From NCBI RefSeq assembly GCF_002221525.1, contig NZ_CP011028.1, positions 507,001 through 571,000 of the forward strand: DNA of 64,000 nt. The letters run 5' to 3'. Under the pieces are notes generated by a model, which worked only from the letters and a program-made list of their open reading frames with translations, made no database searches and was not told the DNA's origin. The translations under genes were made by a program, and so were the position numbers. Below are positions 47,977-57,522 of this stretch, in pieces. The stretch's first letter is position 1. Each line of letters begins with the position of its first letter. This DNA comes from Pseudoalteromonas espejiana DSM 9414. GTDB taxonomy: Bacteria > Pseudomonadota > Gammaproteobacteria > Enterobacterales > Alteromonadaceae.

Positions 47977-48656
47977 ATTTGCTCCTGTAAGCTAACTAGG
48001 CTAATAGTGCGATTAAATAGCGGTTTTAACGTTTCATCATGACTAACAAATATTAAGGTGCTATTGGCTTGCTCTGCTTGGTTAAACAAAAGCGTTATGA
48101 AGCTCTCTCTGTTGGCGGTATCAAGCGCAGAGGTGGGCTCATCAGCAATAATTAGCTCAGGGCTGCCAATAAAAGCACGTGCTGCGGCAACACGCTGTTG
48201 TTGGCCAATGCTTAATGTGGCTACATTTTTATTATGATCTTGTGAGTGTAACCCCAGTGCGCTTAATAGCCGAGCAGCTTCATTTTCTAAAGAGTGACTT
48301 TGCGAAGCTAATTGTTTACGCTTTTTTGAAAAGTCGCAGCCAAGCGTTACGTTTTCTATGGGTGTTAAGTAAGGTAATAAATTAAAATTTTGAAAAATAT
48401 AACCAATGTTTTCAGCTCTAAATATGTCTCTTTGGGTGTTACTAAGCTGGCTTAAATTGTTATTTAAAATATACACTTCACCGCTAGTTGGGGTGTTAAT
48501 ACCCGCTAACAGTGCAAGCAGTGTTGATTTGCCTGAGCCACTAGGGCCGTGTAAAAAAACGTGCTCACCTTTACTAATACTAAGGTGAGGAATATTAAGC
48601 GTGGGCTTGGCATCATCTTTATGCCATTTAAAAGTAACGTTTTTTAGGCTTATCAT
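47973..48656 (-). CDS. ABC transporter ATP-binding protein (LolD/MacB-like)
   Basis: The protein of about 227 residues has Walker A GPSGSGKSTLLALLAG near 36, Q-loop YIFQNFNLLPYLTP near 85, signature LSIGQQQRVAAARAF near 145, Walker B LIIADEPTSALD near 165, and switch His in IFVSHDETL near 198. I start it at the ATG at 48656 and not the TTG at 48665, because GGGGTTGGTAAAA precedes it. It overlaps the permease gene by 4 bases. The CDP-glycerol transferase-like gene ends 2 bases upstream, so that gene may share the transcript. Confidence 0.9.
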   Translation of the reverse strand: MISLKNVTFKWHKDDAKPTLNIPHLSISKGEHVFLHGPSGSGKSTLLALLAGINTPTSGEVYILNNNLSQLSNTQRDIFRAENIGYIFQNFNLLPYLTPIENVTLGCDFSKKRKQLASQSHSLENEAARLLSALGLHSQDHNKNVATLSIGQQQRVAAARAFIGSPELIIADEPTSALDTANRESFITLLFNQAEQANSTLIFVSHDETLKPLFNRTISLVSLQEQI

Positions 48657-48658
48657 TT

Positions 48659-49729
48659 TTACCAACCCCAGTAATTTAGCATTTTTCTCATTTTAAACTG
48701 CCTTATAATATTCAGGGGTTTTGATTTTAAGCTGTTTTCGCTAAGTAAAAATTCATTGGTTGCGTTTAGCACTCGCATACTCGATTGCCCGTCATTATAT
48801 GGGTGAAGCTCTTGAGAATAATGTGAAATTGCAGTCATTAATTCCTTAGGGCGTGTAAGTGCTAAATCAATATTTTTTTCCACTTCAGAAGCTTCTGTTA
48901 CATCTAATAAATGAGGAAATGGCTGTCTTGTTCTATACGTAACTACAGGTTTGTTTTGAAGTAAAAACATTTGCATAACCGATGAAGTATCACAAAGCAT
49001 TACATCAGCGGCTTTTAATAAAGGTAAAACGTTATCTGTTTCAACAAACGTTAAGTTTTGATTACTCAGCGCTTTGTATTTTTCGACCCACTCGTGGGGC
49101 ATTTTGGGATGAAATTGAACTAGGATCCGCCACTTTCCTTGCTCACTAAAGTGTTTAATTTGTTCATAAAGTCGCGGTGCGAGAGTTAGCCTATGAGAAA
49201 ACGTTGAACAAATTAAAAGTGTAGCTCGAGGATCGTCACTAACGTATGGATTATCCTGTGCGTCGGAGAACAGAGGATCTAACGTTGGCCAACCAGTTTG
49301 CGCTACTTTAAAATGACCATGTTTACGCGCTGACTCTTCAAATCTTTTTGTGGTATTTGGGCCCTGTGTACAATATAAATCAAAGCATCCTCTAATTGCA
49401 AAATGCCCTTTCTCACCTGTTGTATCTCTTTTGTGAGCGTCAAACCCGTGAAATACGGCTACTTTAATTCCTGGAATAAATGTAGGTATTAGGTTTGCTG
49501 GAGCAAATGTCGCATCAGGTTTCCATGAATGTATGTCTTTAATTGAGTGAAGTTGCTGCTCGTCATCATTTAAAAAGTCAGGATTAACTTCACTACCGGC
49601 TAAAAACCAACGTACCTCACCACCATGCGCTAAAATTTGTGCTTGCAATGGCCTTAAAATAGCGTACGAATAATTTTGCGAAATATACATTAGGTATTTT
49701 TTATTTGCGGTGGCAGTTAGGTAGTTCAA
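48659..49729 (-). CDS. CDP-glycerol glycerophosphotransferase family protein
   Basis: This 356-residue protein resembles the TagB/SpsB family, which transfers glycerol-phosphate or similar groups onto polysaccharides. Typical stretches are VAVFHGFDAHKRDTT near 89, FDLYCTQGPNTTKRF near 114, FHPKMPHEW near 212, and the DTSSVMQMFLLQNKPVVTYR nucleotide-sugar-binding region near 252. Initiation looks to be the TTG at 49729, preceded by GAGGAGTACCGC; the ATG 13 codons later lacks such a site. It lies directly before an ABC exporter operon, so its product may be linked to an envelope polymer. Confidence 0.8.
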   Translation of the reverse strand: MNYLTATANKKYLMYISQNYSYAILRPLQAQILAHGGEVRWFLAGSEVNPDFLNDDEQQLHSIKDIHSWKPDATFAPANLIPTFIPGIKVAVFHGFDAHKRDTTGEKGHFAIRGCFDLYCTQGPNTTKRFEESARKHGHFKVAQTGWPTLDPLFSDAQDNPYVSDDPRATLLICSTFSHRLTLAPRLYEQIKHFSEQGKWRILVQFHPKMPHEWVEKYKALSNQNLTFVETDNVLPLLKAADVMLCDTSSVMQMFLLQNKPVVTYRTRQPFPHLLDVTEASEVEKNIDLALTRPKELMTAISHYSQELHPYNDGQSSMRVLNATNEFLLSENSLKSKPLNIIRQFKMRKMLNYWGW

Positions 49730-49905
49730 GCGGTACTCCTCTAGTTAGCACGCTGAGTTTACCGCATTATTACAGCCATATAAATATTGCGTGGTTATTT
49801 AGTTTTCAGTGCTGATTGAGCTTTAGGGTAGGCTGATTTATTATATAGCGCTTATAACCCCATACCATACTTTGCTCTTTGAGCATCCCTAACCCCGGAG
49901 ATAGC

Positions 49906-51009
49906 ATGACTAGCTATAAAGTTTTAGACGTAAACGATGATTTACCCATTCGCACTAAAGGTGAAGTACACAGCGGTAAAGTTCGTTCGGTTTATTGGCT
50001 AACAGACGAAGACAGCGCACGACTCATTAAAGATAAAGGCTATAAAGTGCCTGAAGGTACTGAACTGGCTATTATGGTTATTTCAGACCGTATTTCTGCT
50101 TTTGATTGTATTTGGCAAGGCGAAAACGGTTTAAACGGCGTACCGGGTAAAGGTATAGCGCTTAACTCTGTTGCATCTCATTGGTTTAAGCTATTCGATA
50201 AAGCGGGTCTGGCGGGTAATCACATTGTTGATATTCCGCATCCGTATGTATGGATTGTACGCAAAGCAAGTACTGTTAAAGTAGAAGCCATTGCACGCCA
50301 ATATATTACCGGCAGCATGTGGCGCGACTACGCAAAGGGCACGCGTAATTTTTGTGGTATAGATTTACCTGAAGGTTTACAAGCTAACCAAAAGCTCGAA
50401 AACGTACTTATTACACCTTCAACTAAAGGTATTATTGAAGGTGTTGCTGATATTCCACCTGTTGATGATGTGAATATTACCCGTGCTAACATTACTAATA
50501 ATTTAGATGTGTTTAATTTCAAATCGGCCGATGATGTTACTAAATACGAAAAATTATTGGTAGAGGGCTTTAAGTTAATTAGCGATGAGTTGGCAAAGCT
50601 AGATCAAATTTTTGTAGATACAAAGTTTGAATTTGGCTACGTAGAAGACTTAAACGGCGTACAGCAGCTTATTTATATTGACGAAGTAGGTACACCGGAT
50701 TCTTCGCGCATATGGGATAAAGCAGCTTACCGCGCTGGTAAAATAGTTGAAAACTCTAAAGAAGGGTTTCGTCAGTTGTTAATTTCTAATGTGCCAGAAA
50801 GTGACGTGTTATTAAATAAAGACCGCATGGATGAGCGTGAGCAATTAGCTAAAGACTATATTTTACCAGAGTCAGTTATGCTTGAAGTGTCTAACACTTA
50901 TGTGGGTATAGCGAGCAAAATTGTAGGAAAAGAGATTGTAATTCCTGAAGATCCTCGCCAAGAAGTGATCAATATTTTAGATGCCGATTACGGACTTATT
51001 GTAAAATAA
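49906..51009 (+). CDS. purC: Phosphoribosylaminoimidazole-succinocarboxamide synthase
   Basis: PurC joins aspartate to CAIR in purine synthesis. The 367-residue protein is of the longer type, not the 237-residue E. coli type. Motifs include KVRSVYW near 27, [19 protein letters not shown] near 57, [20 protein letters not shown] near 128, and [15 protein letters not shown] near 266. I start it at the ATG at 49906, preceded by CCCCGGAGATAGC. Confidence 0.93.
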   Translation: MTSYKVLDVNDDLPIRTKGEVHSGKVRSVYWLTDEDSARLIKDKGYKVPEGTELAIMVISDRISAFDCIWQGENGLNGVPGKGIALNSVASHWFKLFDKAGLAGNHIVDIPHPYVWIVRKASTVKVEAIARQYITGSMWRDYAKGTRNFCGIDLPEGLQANQKLENVLITPSTKGIIEGVADIPPVDDVNITRANITNNLDVFNFKSADDVTKYEKLLVEGFKLISDELAKLDQIFVDTKFEFGYVEDLNGVQQLIYIDEVGTPDSSRIWDKAAYRAGKIVENSKEGFRQLLISNVPESDVLLNKDRMDEREQLAKDYILPESVMLEVSNTYVGIASKIVGKEIVIPEDPRQEVINILDADYGLIVK

Positions 51010-51036
51010 TACAACTAAAGTATGTAATAAAATATG

Positions 51037-51066
51037 AGCCCAGTCTTTATTTTTAGTTACTGGGCT
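51037..51066 (+). terminator. Hairpin after purC
   Basis: AGCCCAGT (51037-51044) pairs with ACTGGGCT (51059-51066). The T-rich stretch lies within the loop and not after the stem, so strength is uncertain. Confidence 0.5.
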
Positions 51067-51125
51067 ATAATCCTTGCAATTAGTGCTGGTCTCTAATTAA
51101 CTTAACCTAAGATTAATTTTTAGGT

Positions 51126-51791
51126 GTGTTTATGTTTAGGCATATGCGGCAAGTACTTACTAAAAGTCGTTATTTATTAGCAACTACTTTATTTTTTAGC
51201 CAAGTAGCATTTGGCGAAAGTATTGACTTAGTTATTCACGATCAGCATGGCCAACAACTAAATAACGCAGTGGTTGAGCTTTACATTGACTCACATCCAA
51301 ACGAAAGCGCATTACCCATCGCGGTAATGGACCAAGTACATAAACAATTTTTACCTGAGCTACTTGTGGTGCAAAAAGGCCAGCAGGTAAATTTTCCTAA
51401 TAGCGATAATATTCGTCATCATGTTTATTCTTTTTCACCAGCAAAACCATTTCAGCTTAAGCTTTATTCAGGCCAGCCCAAAGAGCCAATTACTTTTGAT
51501 CAATCAGGCTTGGTTGTACTAGGCTGTAATATACACGACTCTATGGTGGGCTATATTTATGTAGCCAATAGTTCACATGTTTATAAAACAAGTAAAACCG
51601 GTAAGCTAAGTATAGATATAGCGACTTTTCCGGCTACCTTGAGCGTATGGCATGCATTGCAAACAGCGCCGCTAGAGAATAAAAAAATGATAACAATTAA
51701 CAATAAAAGCGAGTTAAAAATTACTATAAATACATCAACGCCAGCCCCGCGTAATACCTTTGGTAGTAAATTTAAGGGCGGTAATGACTAA
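51126..51791 (+). CDS. Cupredoxin-like periplasmic protein (methylamine-utilisation-like)
   Basis: The 221-residue protein has a signal peptide (LLATTLFFSQVAFGES) and a cupredoxin-like fold. Possible type-1 copper ligands are visible: His in SDNIRHHVYSF near 96-97, then GCNIHDSMVGYIYV near 137-147 with Cys, His and Met. These match the plastocyanin-like pattern. It heads a four-gene operon and overlaps the GGDEF-EAL gene by 8 bases (ATGACTAA). Its partner may be a redox or copper signal for that enzyme. Confidence 0.75.
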   Translation: MFMFRHMRQVLTKSRYLLATTLFFSQVAFGESIDLVIHDQHGQQLNNAVVELYIDSHPNESALPIAVMDQVHKQFLPELLVVQKGQQVNFPNSDNIRHHVYSFSPAKPFQLKLYSGQPKEPITFDQSGLVVLGCNIHDSMVGYIYVANSSHVYKTSKTGKLSIDIATFPATLSVWHALQTAPLENKKMITINNKSELKITINTSTPAPRNTFGSKFKGGND

Positions 51792-54099
51792 CAGTTTAAA
51801 AAACCGCATTATTATTTTATGTGTTGGCTTAGTGCTTTTAACCACTATGGTGAGTATTTTTAGTTTTTGGTGGTCTACCAGTAAATTTCAAGAAGAAAAA
51901 GTAAATCAAGATATTAGCGTTGCGCAAAATGTTTATAAGCAATACCTAAGCGCAAAAGAAAGCCTACTACTTACCGCTGCAAAAGTACTTACTGCCGATT
52001 TTGGTTTTAAGCAAGCGGTTGCCACACGAGATGCCGGCACCATTAGCAGCGTGTTGTTTAACCATAGCCAGCGCATAGATGCAGAGCTTATGCTGCTTAT
52101 TGATTTATCGGGCAAGTTAATATCGGCAAATACAAGTGAAGATTTATACCCTCATAATTTACAGCTTTTATTGCAAGAGTTATTAAATTCACCCGAGCAA
52201 TCAAGTTTTGTTGTACTTAATAAGCAGTTATACCAAGTTATTTTGCTGCCAGTGCGAGCGCCCAGAACAGTAGCTTATAGCTTGGTAGGGTTTAAAATTG
52301 ATGATGAGGTAGCGCTTGAGCTTAAAAACTTAACCGGAATGGATGTTAGCTTTATTGCAGAGCAAAACAACTTAGTAAAAAGCTCATTGTTAAAACGCCC
52401 TGAAGATTTTTCACCTAATGCGTACTTTAGTAGTGCAACTACCTCGCGTTTATTTTCCGATTACCCTGTATATAAAAACCGCGATATTACTTTACCTTCA
52501 CTGCAGGGCAACGTAGTTACTATTTTACTAAGCGCCGATTTAACGCAAAGCTATAGCGACTTTGAAAACCTATTATTTACACTAATAATTTTAGCCATTT
52601 TAACGATGTTAGTGGGGGGGATAACCAGTAGTTTATTAGCTAATAATTTAACTACACCGTTATCGCAGTTAGCTGTTATTGCAAGGCAGTTTGCACAAGG
52701 TAATTACACATTTGAGTTTAACGCTAATAAGCAAAGTAGTGAAATTGCCACGCTCGCAAACGCGTTTGATAACATGGGTAACGATATTAACGAGCGTGAG
52801 AAAAAAATTAGTTTTCAGGCACGCCATGATTCGTTAACAGGCTTTTATAACCGCTCGGCAATGCTTGAAGTACTTGATGATGAGCTTGATTGTGCAACAG
52901 AATACACTTTAGTTGCTATTGATATAAAAGGCTTACGCCACATAAACGACAAGCTAGGGCCACGCGTTGGCGATGAGTGCTTAAAAGCGGTGGCCAATAG
53001 AATTAGTGGTTTTTCAGATGAGTTAGGTGGGTTTCATGCTCGCATTGGTGGAGATGAGTTTTTAACGGTATTTCCTACGGCTGCTGCCAGAGATAAAAAA
53101 AGTGGCATAGTCGGTTTAATGGCGCAGCTACAAGCGTGCTATACCGTAAAAACGTTAAAAATTAACTTACGTTTTAGCGCCGGCATTGTGCAGTATCCAA
53201 CCCAAGGAGTTGCCAGCGATGATTTAATGCGCCGGGTGCTTATTGCAGTCGATAACGCAGCAGATAACCAAGATAGTATTCATTATTATCAAAATGGTGA
53301 AGATGAAGCGCATTTAGATCGTCTTAAAATGCTTGATGAACTTAAACAAGCAATAAGCGATGACGATGGTCAGTTGTTTATGACTTATCAACCTAAATTG
53401 CACATGCAAACAAAAAAAATTAATAAGGTCGAATCGTTAATTCGTTGGCAACGCAAAGATGGCAGTTGGGTAAATCCAGAGCTCTTTATTGATTTAGCCG
53501 AGCAGTCGGGACTTATTGTTGAGCTAACAGCTTGGGTCGTTAATACGGTGGTTTCTCAAGTTGCTGATTGGCAATCAAAAGGCATACAAATGCAAGCCGC
53601 AATTAATGTATCTGCACAGGATATAGCTTCACCGAGTTTTCACTCTGCGTTAGTACGTACATTAAAAAAATACAGTGTAGATCCAACGCTTATAACGATT
53701 GAGCTAACCGAGCGCGACATGATAGAAAACGAAGAAAAAGGCATTAAAGCGCTCCAAAACTTAAAAGCAATAGGTGTAAAAATATCACTCGATGATTATG
53801 GTGTAGGACAAACGTCGTTAGGGCGTCTGAAAATGCTTCCTATTGATGAGTTAAAGCTCGATAAATGTTTTATTTTAAAATTAGATGAATCACAAAAAGA
53901 TCAATACATAGTGCAGTCATCTATTACTTTAGGACACCAGTTAGGGTTTTCGGTTGTGGCCGAAGGCGTAGAGACCCTTGATTCATTAAATCTGCTTGAA
54001 GCGATGCAGTGTGACCATGCACAGGGCTATTACCTTAGCAGACCTTTAAAAGCAGAGTTATTAGAGCAATGGTTAGAGGAATACTATGCAAAAAATTAA
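51784..54099 (+). CDS. GGDEF-EAL cyclic-di-GMP protein with periplasmic sensor and HAMP
   Basis: The 771-residue protein has a first membrane segment (residues 5-30), a periplasmic sensor region (30-265), a second membrane segment (LLFTLIILAILTMLVGGITS near 268), HAMP to about 345, then GGDEF (RIGGDEFLTVFP near 418) and EAL domains. The cyclase active site is intact. EAL motifs read ESLIRW (variant of EAL), AINVSAQD, IELTER, DDYGVGQTS and AEGVET, so phosphodiesterase activity is plausible but not certain. I start it at the ATG at 51784, which overlaps the cupredoxin gene's stop. The signal sensed could come from the operon's redox proteins. Confidence 0.88.
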   Translation: MTNSLKNRIIILCVGLVLLTTMVSIFSFWWSTSKFQEEKVNQDISVAQNVYKQYLSAKESLLLTAAKVLTADFGFKQAVATRDAGTISSVLFNHSQRIDAELMLLIDLSGKLISANTSEDLYPHNLQLLLQELLNSPEQSSFVVLNKQLYQVILLPVRAPRTVAYSLVGFKIDDEVALELKNLTGMDVSFIAEQNNLVKSSLLKRPEDFSPNAYFSSATTSRLFSDYPVYKNRDITLPSLQGNVVTILLSADLTQSYSDFENLLFTLIILAILTMLVGGITSSLLANNLTTPLSQLAVIARQFAQGNYTFEFNANKQSSEIATLANAFDNMGNDINEREKKISFQARHDSLTGFYNRSAMLEVLDDELDCATEYTLVAIDIKGLRHINDKLGPRVGDECLKAVANRISGFSDELGGFHARIGGDEFLTVFPTAAARDKKSGIVGLMAQLQACYTVKTLKINLRFSAGIVQYPTQGVASDDLMRRVLIAVDNAADNQDSIHYYQNGEDEAHLDRLKMLDELKQAISDDDGQLFMTYQPKLHMQTKKINKVESLIRWQRKDGSWVNPELFIDLAEQSGLIVELTAWVVNTVVSQVADWQSKGIQMQAAINVSAQDIASPSFHSALVRTLKKYSVDPTLITIELTERDMIENEEKGIKALQNLKAIGVKISLDDYGVGQTSLGRLKMLPIDELKLDKCFILKLDESQKDQYIVQSSITLGHQLGFSVVAEGVETLDSLNLLEAMQCDHAQGYYLSRPLKAELLEQWLEEYYAKN

Positions 54100-54916
54100 G
54101 TGTTTATTGGCAAGCTTATTATTAATAAGTGCACCGGTACTTGCCAGTGACGGCAAGCTACTTGCTACACCTGGGGTATCTCAAATAGAAGGAAGCGGCG
54201 GCGGTGGTATTGTGCCATGGGCGCAATTAGCTGGGTATGCCAGCGAAGATGAGTTTTCGGTTAATGGCTTTTGTAGCCGTGCAGATGTAAGCGACTACAC
54301 GCTAGATGTATGTGGAGCACAGGTTAACTTATTTAATAGAGTAGAGCTTAGTTATGCTCAGCAACGTTTTGATGTACCCGCGCTCGATACTGAAATAGAG
54401 CAATCGATAACGGGGGCTAAAATACGTATATACGGTGATATTGTTTATAGTACTTGGCCACAAGTAAGCTTTGGTATACAGCATAAATCACTTGATGATG
54501 GCGCTATAGCAACACTAGTTGGAGCAGAAGATACCAGTGGCACTGATTACTACCTTGCCGCGAGTAAATTACATTTAGGGGCAATAGGCGGTTATAACTG
54601 GTTTTGGAATGTGACGACTCGTTACAGTGAAGCTAACCAGCTTGGTTTACTTGGCTATGGTGGCGCAGGTAACGATGCCGAAATTTTATTTGAAGGAAGT
54701 ACCGCATTATTTTTAAGTCGCAGTGTTGCTGTGGGTGTTGAATATAGGCAAAAATCTAATAACTTAAATTTAGGAGAGCAAGACTGGAAAGATTTATTTG
54801 TAGCCTGGATGCCTAATAAGCATGTTAGCGTAACAGCCGCTTATTTAGACTTAGGGAGTATTGCAGGGGCGGATGACCAAACAGGTTGGTACTTATCGGT
54901 TACAGGGTATTGGTAA
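54086..54916 (+). CDS. DUF3034 family outer-membrane-like protein
   Basis: The 276-residue protein has a signal peptide (LLASLLLISAPVLAS) followed by KLLATPGVSQIEGSGGGGIV near 24, the signature opening of DUF3034. The rest looks like a beta-barrel of paired strands and ends GWYLSVTGYW. The function is unknown. It overlaps the GGDEF-EAL gene by 14 bases and the globin gene by one, so it belongs to the same operon. Confidence 0.8.
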   Translation: MQKIKCLLASLLLISAPVLASDGKLLATPGVSQIEGSGGGGIVPWAQLAGYASEDEFSVNGFCSRADVSDYTLDVCGAQVNLFNRVELSYAQQRFDVPALDTEIEQSITGAKIRIYGDIVYSTWPQVSFGIQHKSLDDGAIATLVGAEDTSGTDYYLAASKLHLGAIGGYNWFWNVTTRYSEANQLGLLGYGGAGNDAEILFEGSTALFLSRSVAVGVEYRQKSNNLNLGEQDWKDLFVAWMPNKHVSVTAAYLDLGSIAGADDQTGWYLSVTGYW

Positions 54917-55335
54917 TGAAATTCGTAGTTGTATTGTGTGTATGTATCGGCGTGTTAACAGGTTGCGCGAGTTCAACACAGTTGTCGTTATATCAGCAGC
55001 TAGATGGACGAGCAGGGCTCACTCGAATTGTAGATAGCTTTATTTATCAAATAGGCAATGATGAGCAAGTACTTCATTACTTTGAACACAGCGATATTAA
55101 TCACTTTAGAGAAGGCTTTATTACTCACATGTGCATGCTTGTAGAAGGGCCATGCACATACGAAGGTGACTCTATGGTTGATATTCACACCGGCATGCAT
55201 ATAACGGAAAAAGACTTTAACCGCGTGGTTGATTTACTTGTTAATGCAATGCAAGAGCAAAATATAAGTCAAAGCATTCAAAACGAGATACTTTCTAGAA
55301 TGGCACCGCTGCGCAGTGAAATAATCAAAATATAG
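54916..55335 (+). CDS. Group 1 truncated-haemoglobin-like lipoprotein
   Basis: The 139-residue protein has a lipoprotein signal (VLCVCIGVLTGCASS, lipid Cys17) and a truncated globin domain: LYQQLDGRAGLTRIVDSFIY near 26, EGFITHMCMLVEGPCTYEG near 70 and the haem-ligand region DIHTGMHITEKDFNRVVDLL near 94. His in GMHIT is the likely proximal ligand. A globin held at the membrane could sense or buffer O2 or NO near the sensor GGDEF-EAL protein. The ATG overlaps the preceding stop (TAATG). Confidence 0.82.
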   Translation: MKFVVVLCVCIGVLTGCASSTQLSLYQQLDGRAGLTRIVDSFIYQIGNDEQVLHYFEHSDINHFREGFITHMCMLVEGPCTYEGDSMVDIHTGMHITEKDFNRVVDLLVNAMQEQNISQSIQNEILSRMAPLRSEIIKI

Positions 55336-55439
55336 GTAACACCTGTAAATTTTTTGCATGTGGCAGGGAACCTTGCTTTTGTAATAGTGTCCACTTAATA
55401 TTATTTTCATAAAAACAACAATTGGCGCGCACAGCTTGT

Positions 55440-56618
55440 ATGTCTTACCTATTTATATCCCGCAAAAATGTACACGCAAAGTACTATAAAAAAATTATTA
55501 AAAAGCTGACAATGGATTGCCAACTACATGTAATGGGAGCGCCTAAGCTCTCTGCTGTAAATTATTTACCTACTGCATTTAAAGTTGATTTTACAGATGT
55601 ATTAAATGCTCAACTAAAACGCAAAAGAGCGCGAAATTCTCTTTGGAATAACGCGATTATATCTGCTGTATACAAACTAGGCTTGGGCTTTTTTGAGCGT
55701 TTACGCTACGCAAAGTATTTAGCATTATTAACACAAATTAAGCCAGAGGTTATGGTGATTTGGAATGGTAATAAACTGCCTAATACAACCGTTGCTATGG
55801 CTGCAAAAGCATTAGGGATAAAACAGTTTTATTATGAGAATGGCTTATTACCAGGCACGACCAGTTTAGACCCTCAGGGGATTAATTATCACGCGTCACT
55901 TAGCCGCGATCCTGAGTTTTATTTAAATTTTAATCGCAACAACGCATTAAATTTTGATGCGCCTGATCTCATACCTCGAGAAAACCACAAAAAGCGGTGT
56001 GAATTTGAAGCTGAAAATATCCCAAAACGTTATATTTTTGTGCCTTTTCAAGTGCCACATGATACTCAAATAGCGAGCTTTTCACCATGGATTGACTCTA
56101 TGGAAATGCTTTATGATGAAGTGGTTACAGCTGTAAGAGCCTTAAACGACCCTGAGCTCAAAGTCGTTTTTAAAGAGCACCCTTCGTGGCATAAACACTA
56201 CCGTGATTTATACAACAAAGACCCTATTGCACTATTCGCTAACGGTAATAAAACGTGCGAACTTATTGAACGTGCAGAAGCTGTAATAACCATAAACTCA
56301 ACCGTAGGGCTTGAGGCGCTTCAGCTTAATAAGCGTGTAATTACCGTAGGGCAAGCCTGTTATAATATAGAGGGCTTAGTAAAACATGCCAGTACGAGTA
56401 AAGAGCTAGCTATGCAAGTGGATGATGTTGTAAAGGGCTGGCAATTTAATCCTTTATTACGTGATAAGTTTTTTTGCTATTTAAAGCATATTTATAGTGT
56501 GCCAGGAGTTTGGAAGCACGCAGAGGAAGAGCATATAAAGGCAATTGAACTGCGTTTTAAAGGCGCAGATAAATTCTCTTTACATCACCTTAATGAGCAA
56601 GTAGCTCAAAACGCTTAA
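55440..56618 (+). CDS. Capsule polysaccharide synthesis family protein
   Basis: The protein of about 392 residues matches the capsule-synthesis family (KpsS/LipB type, involved in lipid-linked sugar transfer). Marks are VMVIWNGNKLPNTTVAMAAK near 108, LGIKQFYYENGLLPGTTSLD near 131, FVPFQVPHDTQI near 199, and VFKEHPSWHKHYRDLY near 246; TINSTVGLEALQLNKRVITV near 285 resembles the family's nucleotide-sugar site. I prefer the ATG at 55440; an upstream TTG at 55422 is possible. It stands alone between the globin operon and small genes. Confidence 0.8.
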   Translation: MSYLFISRKNVHAKYYKKIIKKLTMDCQLHVMGAPKLSAVNYLPTAFKVDFTDVLNAQLKRKRARNSLWNNAIISAVYKLGLGFFERLRYAKYLALLTQIKPEVMVIWNGNKLPNTTVAMAAKALGIKQFYYENGLLPGTTSLDPQGINYHASLSRDPEFYLNFNRNNALNFDAPDLIPRENHKKRCEFEAENIPKRYIFVPFQVPHDTQIASFSPWIDSMEMLYDEVVTAVRALNDPELKVVFKEHPSWHKHYRDLYNKDPIALFANGNKTCELIERAEAVITINSTVGLEALQLNKRVITVGQACYNIEGLVKHASTSKELAMQVDDVVKGWQFNPLLRDKFFCYLKHIYSVPGVWKHAEEEHIKAIELRFKGADKFSLHHLNEQVAQNA

Positions 56619-56649
56619 TTAGGTAAAGCTCAAGGAATGAGCGCTCGTT

Positions 56650-57000
56650 TTAACGATACGGGCAGTTTTTACAGCCATTTTTACAGCACGTCCCCCTTTT
56701 TAAAAAAAACCACTTACTAAAGACCATAAAGCCATTTTGCATGGTGTAATCTAGCCCTTCTATTAAATTGTCATTAGCGCTAAATTTTTTAGCAAATTCA
56801 ATTTGTGCTTTTATTGGTAGAGTATAAATACTTTCCAAATAAACATTAATTTTACTAAGCGTACAGCTATTACATAAACAACTTGTTGCACTGCTATCAA
56901 GCGGTAAAATAGCGGGTAACTGATTACACCAACATGCGGTTATATCATTAACATTACAGTTAAGCGTTGTATTACATTGGCTGCAGTTTATCTGGGTCAT
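56650..57000 (-). CDS. Cys-rich CWC plus DUF5522 fusion protein
   Basis: The 116-residue protein joins two short Cys-rich modules. The first (MTQINCSQCNTTLNCNVND, then CWCNQLP and CLCNSC) fits the Cys-rich CWC family. The last (NGFMVFSKWFFLKRGTCCKN, then GCKNCPYR) fits DUF5522, so a metal site (Zn or Fe-S) is likely in both. The start at 57000 avoids a long hydrophobic leader that would overlap the divergent gene. The biological role is unknown. Confidence 0.7.
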   Translation of the reverse strand: MTQINCSQCNTTLNCNVNDITACWCNQLPAILPLDSSATSCLCNSCTLSKINVYLESIYTLPIKAQIEFAKKFSANDNLIEGLDYTMQNGFMVFSKWFFLKRGTCCKNGCKNCPYR

Positions 57001-57043
57001 TTTAGGTCTTATTAACAGTAGAGCAGCAAGAATAACAAACATT

Positions 57044-57370
57044 ATGAATATACAAAAAGCATTGGCCGAATTTATTACCTTTGGCGAGCAAAGAGATAGC
57101 GCCATTAGTGTGATTGTTTCAACCGCAGCAAACAATCAAACCTGCCTGTACACACTCACAAAGCCTGTATTAATTGACGTGCTTACGCGTTGTTTACATA
57201 AAGAAATTGATATTGACGATTTGGAACTGTGGGCAAATGTAATTGAATCGCGAGATGATATAAATTGCGCCGAGCATGAAGGTGTTATTTATGCACTAAG
57301 CAATAGCGAGCAAATGGGGGAACTTGATAATCAAAAACTGACTATATTGTTGGAGTTGCTATCTATTTGA
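57044..57370 (+). CDS. Small hypothetical protein
   Basis: The 108-residue cytoplasmic protein is acidic. LELWANVIESRDDINCAEHE near 70 and VIYALSNSEQMGELDNQKLT near 85 resemble short, helical, uncharacterised proteins with E-x-R-D-D-I and A-x-S/N-x-E-x-x-G stretches. The function is not recognised. It is divergent from the CWC/DUF5522 gene with 43 bases between. Confidence 0.6.
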   Translation: MNIQKALAEFITFGEQRDSAISVIVSTAANNQTCLYTLTKPVLIDVLTRCLHKEIDIDDLELWANVIESRDDINCAEHEGVIYALSNSEQMGELDNQKLTILLELLSI

Positions 57371-57522
57371 GCGTTTTTTAGAAGTGTTATACTTAAACAT
57401 TTTCGAACTATTTTCAAGAAGGCGAGATCTGACTATGCCTTTTAGACCAGCATTGCCCTGAACTCAAGGTTTTGAACTTTTGAGAACAGAACAATGTGGT
57501 ACAGCTTATTTGTTTGGGTGGC

